Source: Colwellia sp.
GTDB lineage: Bacteria > Pseudomonadota > Gammaproteobacteria > Enterobacterales > Alteromonadaceae
Direction of reading: 5' to 3'
Length of the DNA: 41,027 nt
NCBI GenBank assembly: GCA_013215465.1
Contig: JABSOW010000030.1
Span: forward strand, 1 to 41,027
Shown here: piece by piece, positions 38,894-41,027 of the stretch
Layout of the letters: each line of letters begins with the position of its first letter
Position numbering within the stretch: the first letter of the stretch is position 1
Position numbers and translations under genes: made by a program
Notes under the pieces: model-generated
Databases searched by the model: none
What the model saw: only the letters and a program-made list of their open reading frames with translations
What the model was told of the DNA's origin: nothing

Positions 38894-39823
38894 TTATAAA
38901 TATAGTTTTAATCCCTCAACTGAGATGTTAAACCCTTGTGACTTCACGAACTTACTTTCTTTACTCTCTGGATTGAGTAATGGATTAGTATGGTTTAAAT
39001 GAATGAACCACACTTTATTTTTCTCTGTTGCATCGATAAGTTTTAGCTCATGCATTGTTTCAGCAACAAAAGGATGTGGAATTTTTGACATATCTCTGCC
39101 AGGCAATTCACCGTCGTCATAGAAAGTAGCATCAATAAATGCGTAATCTACCGATTTAATAGCATCAACAAGTTTCGTCTGCCATTGCGGCCACTTGTTA
39201 ATATCTGGAATAAAAAGTGCCGATTTATTAGGTCCTTTAATTAGGTAGCCAACTGTCTCTGAATATTCATCACGATGCGGTACTAAAAAGGGGGTAACTT
39301 CAAGTTGACCTAATATTTGTGGTTCATTATTTTGTAATGGCATTAGATTGATGTTTTTATACTTAACTAATTGGCTCCACGGCCCATTTTCTGCTAAATA
39401 TTTCTTCATTCTAGGCATAGCATAAACGGGTATATTACTCGCTCCTGCAGCCTCATGCCCTAAGAACATCAATCCAGCGTAATGACCAATGTGTGCGTGA
39501 GTCAGAAAAATACCGTTAAGGGTATATTTTGATGATGGTGCTTCTTGTTCTAATCGATATAGTTGGTCTGGAAAGTTTGGTGTTGCTTCAAAAATGTATT
39601 TTTTATTATTACTTGGATCTATTAATCCTAATGAGGCCGCACCTCGTCTTAATAATGGATTTTCCCAGCCTGGCATACAATGTTTTTCATAGCATGCCGT
39701 TTGAGGGTATCCCGCATCTTGTACGACACCGAGAACATAAAGGTACGGATCATTTTCAGCTGCAGATATGGAGATAAAAATTGATGATATTACATAAGTA
39801 AAAATAATTATTAATGTTTTCAT
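38894..39823 (-). CDS. PqqB-like metallo-beta-lactamase fold hydrolase, exported
   Basis: The 309-residue product has a signal peptide (about 1-22) and the PqqB-type start LYVLGVVQDAGYPQ. The metal-binding motif reads THAHIGHYAGL: His109, His111 and His114 are present, but the Asp of the usual HxHxDH is Gly113. Later ligands are likely His in VPHRDEY, Asp in DATFYDD and His in HLNHTNPL. There are no other PQQ genes here, so it is unlikely to make PQQ. It follows a TonB-dependent receptor gene by 86 bp on the same strand and may process the ligand that receptor brings in. Confidence 0.82.
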   Translation of the reverse strand: MKTLIIIFTYVISSIFISISAAENDPYLYVLGVVQDAGYPQTACYEKHCMPGWENPLLRRGAASLGLIDPSNNKKYIFEATPNFPDQLYRLEQEAPSSKYTLNGIFLTHAHIGHYAGLMFLGHEAAGASNIPVYAMPRMKKYLAENGPWSQLVKYKNINLMPLQNNEPQILGQLEVTPFLVPHRDEYSETVGYLIKGPNKSALFIPDINKWPQWQTKLVDAIKSVDYAFIDATFYDDGELPGRDMSKIPHPFVAETMHELKLIDATEKNKVWFIHLNHTNPLLNPESKESKFVKSQGFNISVEGLKLYL

Positions 39824-39857
39824 GTATATATAACTTTTTGTTGATTTAATATTGAAG

Positions 39858-39893
39858 AGTATAGATGTAGCAATAACAACGCTACACCCATAC
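39858..39893 (-). terminator. Hairpin between the TonB receptor and MBL genes
   Basis: TGTAGC (39866-39871) pairs with GCTACA (39881-39886), extendable by GTAT/ATAC outside a mismatch. There is no T-run, so this is more likely a weak attenuator or a processing site than a full terminator. Confidence 0.3.
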
Positions 39894-39909
39894 TAACTGA
39901 CTTTAAAGT

Positions 39910-41027
39910 TTAAAAAGTAAAGCCAATTCGAGCATAATAACTCATGCCATCAAAGCCGTAAGGTACGGCACGTAATGGGAACCTAAACGCTTTTTTGGAT
40001 ATAAATTCTAACGCTTCATCATCCGTTAGTTCATCCGGAGTAACATCAAATAAATTATTTACACCGATAGAAAAGGTTAGTGTTTCTGATACTTTATAAT
40101 CTAAATTGACATCAATCAAAGTAGCAGCTTCAACAACACTGGTTGGTTTAAATGACCCTGTTGGCGACAGAACCCCTGGTAAACCGATGTGATTATTTCC
40201 GAAGAAAGATATTTCAGTTTCGCCAAAGTAGTTGGCACGAATCAACGCACTCCAATCACCTTTTTCATAATTAAATGAAAGCGTTCCTCTTTCATGTGGC
40301 TGAGAGTCAGTAATAAAATCTCGTTTATTATTATCTAACGTTACTGTCGAAGGGATACCACTCGGCGTATTAACATTATCAATTTCGGTATCATTAACAT
40401 TTCCGGCAAACGTAACACCAAACTCACCATCATATAAAGAGGTTTGGTAAGTTATAATTAAATCGATACCTTTCGTTGTTAAATTAACCGCATTAGAAAA
40501 GTAATTGGCACTAACCGCACCCGTCTGTTGTAAGGCAGCGGTGGCCTCAGGACTAAAGGCAACATCAGCCGCCTTCAGGAAGCCACTTCCCGTGATTCTA
40601 TCTTTTATTTTAGTATGGTAGGCATCTAAAGTAATTGATATTTCATCGGTGGCATTGTACACAAAACCTAAACCTAAACTCTCTGAGGTTTCTAATTTCA
40701 ACTCTGTCACGCCTAAAGCACTTGGAAAAGCAGAGCCTGAGTTAGCGGTGAAGGACGTTTCAAGCGCACCGCCTTCCCCTAAATTTGTTGTGTATGCTGT
40801 ATAGGCACTTTGTTGTAATGACGGAGCACGAAATCCCGTTGAAATGCTACCACGAACCGCAAAATCATCTGATACTTCATAACGAGAAGATAGCTTCCAA
40901 ATAAGATCATCACCTGAATTAGAAAAATCTTCGTAGCGAAATGCAGCCCCAACTAACCAGTTATCGGTGATTTGGTTTTCTAAATCTAAATAAACAGCAT
41001 AGCTATCACGGCCCTCTTTTCTAGCTG
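39910..41027 (-). CDS. TonB-dependent receptor, C-terminal part (5' end beyond the window)
   Basis: The minus-strand frame is open from 41027 to the stop at 39910, over 370 codons, with no start needed inside the window. It encodes the second half of a TonB-dependent outer-membrane barrel: GSISTGFRAPSLQQSAY, TELKLETSESLGLGF (alternating beta strands), INVNDTEI-like turns, LDYKVSETLTFSIGVNNLFD (the conserved VNNLFD near the end), and a terminal GFTF with the C-terminal Phe needed for barrel assembly. The ligand cannot be told without the plug domain. A GTG at 40710 is internal and not the true start. Confidence 0.88.
   Translation of the reverse strand, partial: ARKEGRDSYAVYLDLENQITDNWLVGAAFRYEDFSNSGDDLIWKLSSRYEVSDDFAVRGSISTGFRAPSLQQSAYTAYTTNLGEGGALETSFTANSGSAFPSALGVTELKLETSESLGLGFVYNATDEISITLDAYHTKIKDRITGSGFLKAADVAFSPEATAALQQTGAVSANYFSNAVNLTTKGIDLIITYQTSLYDGEFGVTFAGNVNDTEIDNVNTPSGIPSTVTLDNNKRDFITDSQPHERGTLSFNYEKGDWSALIRANYFGETEISFFGNNHIGLPGVLSPTGSFKPTSVVEAATLIDVNLDYKVSETLTFSIGVNNLFDVTPDELTDDEALEFISKKAFRFPLRAVPYGFDGMSYYARIGFTF

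Overview
The window looks like chromosome of a low-GC marine gammaproteobacterium, most likely Alteromonadales close to Colwellia. This is inferred from AT-rich codon use, from the gene set and order (recC-recB-recD, aat-bpt-infA beside trxB and ald/lrp-ftsK-lolA-rarA-crcB-serS) and from lineage-typical proteins (DUF3087, YeaC/DUF1315, a giant DUF349 protein). No rRNA, tRNA, CRISPR array or phage genes were seen.

Bases 1-3200 are a mobile-DNA scrapyard. They hold the tail of an IS66-type element, the right end of an IS1182-like element, and an integron-type gene cassette with a DUF6653 membrane-protein gene and a convincing attC site. An IS1182-like element with a broken transposase follows, inserted exactly at the GTT crossover triplet of that attC. 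After it come a small lipoprotein gene that starts at a second attC-type core, and an orphan 3' end (domains V and VI) of a group II intron on the minus strand. Bases 3200-5000 hold one hypothetical gene (minus strand) and long non-coding stretches.

Bases 5000-36900 are an ordinary core-genome backbone: a lipoprotein prolyl oligopeptidase; the RecBCD helicase-nuclease as an overlapping recC-recB-recD operon; DUF3087 and VOC proteins; then on the minus strand infA, bpt and aat (translation initiation plus N-degron amino-acid transferases), trxB and ald. Divergent from ald is lrp, its likely regulator, followed by ftsK, lolA, rarA and crcB in a tight run, then serS, a TlpA-like thioredoxin, an M14 carboxypeptidase, an AGCS amino acid:Na+ symporter, a zinc-ribbon membrane protein, YeaC and a 958-residue DUF349 protein. 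Several good intrinsic terminators separate these units. Tandem stem-loops with the same stem follow both recD and serS.

Bases 36900-38900 are a second scrapyard: an OsmC gene, the 3' end of a REP-associated (Y1) transposase gene, a second copy of a ~140 bp repeat also found at the end of the first IS, a thpR/ligT RNA phosphodiesterase gene that starts at an attC-type core, and the left end of an IS200/IS605 element. The window ends in a TonB-dependent receptor (5' part cut by the window edge) and a PqqB-like metallo-beta-lactamase-fold protein, both on the minus strand and possibly co-transcribed.

The most unusual signal is the association of IS ends, a group II intron end and small accessory genes with integron attC-type cores.
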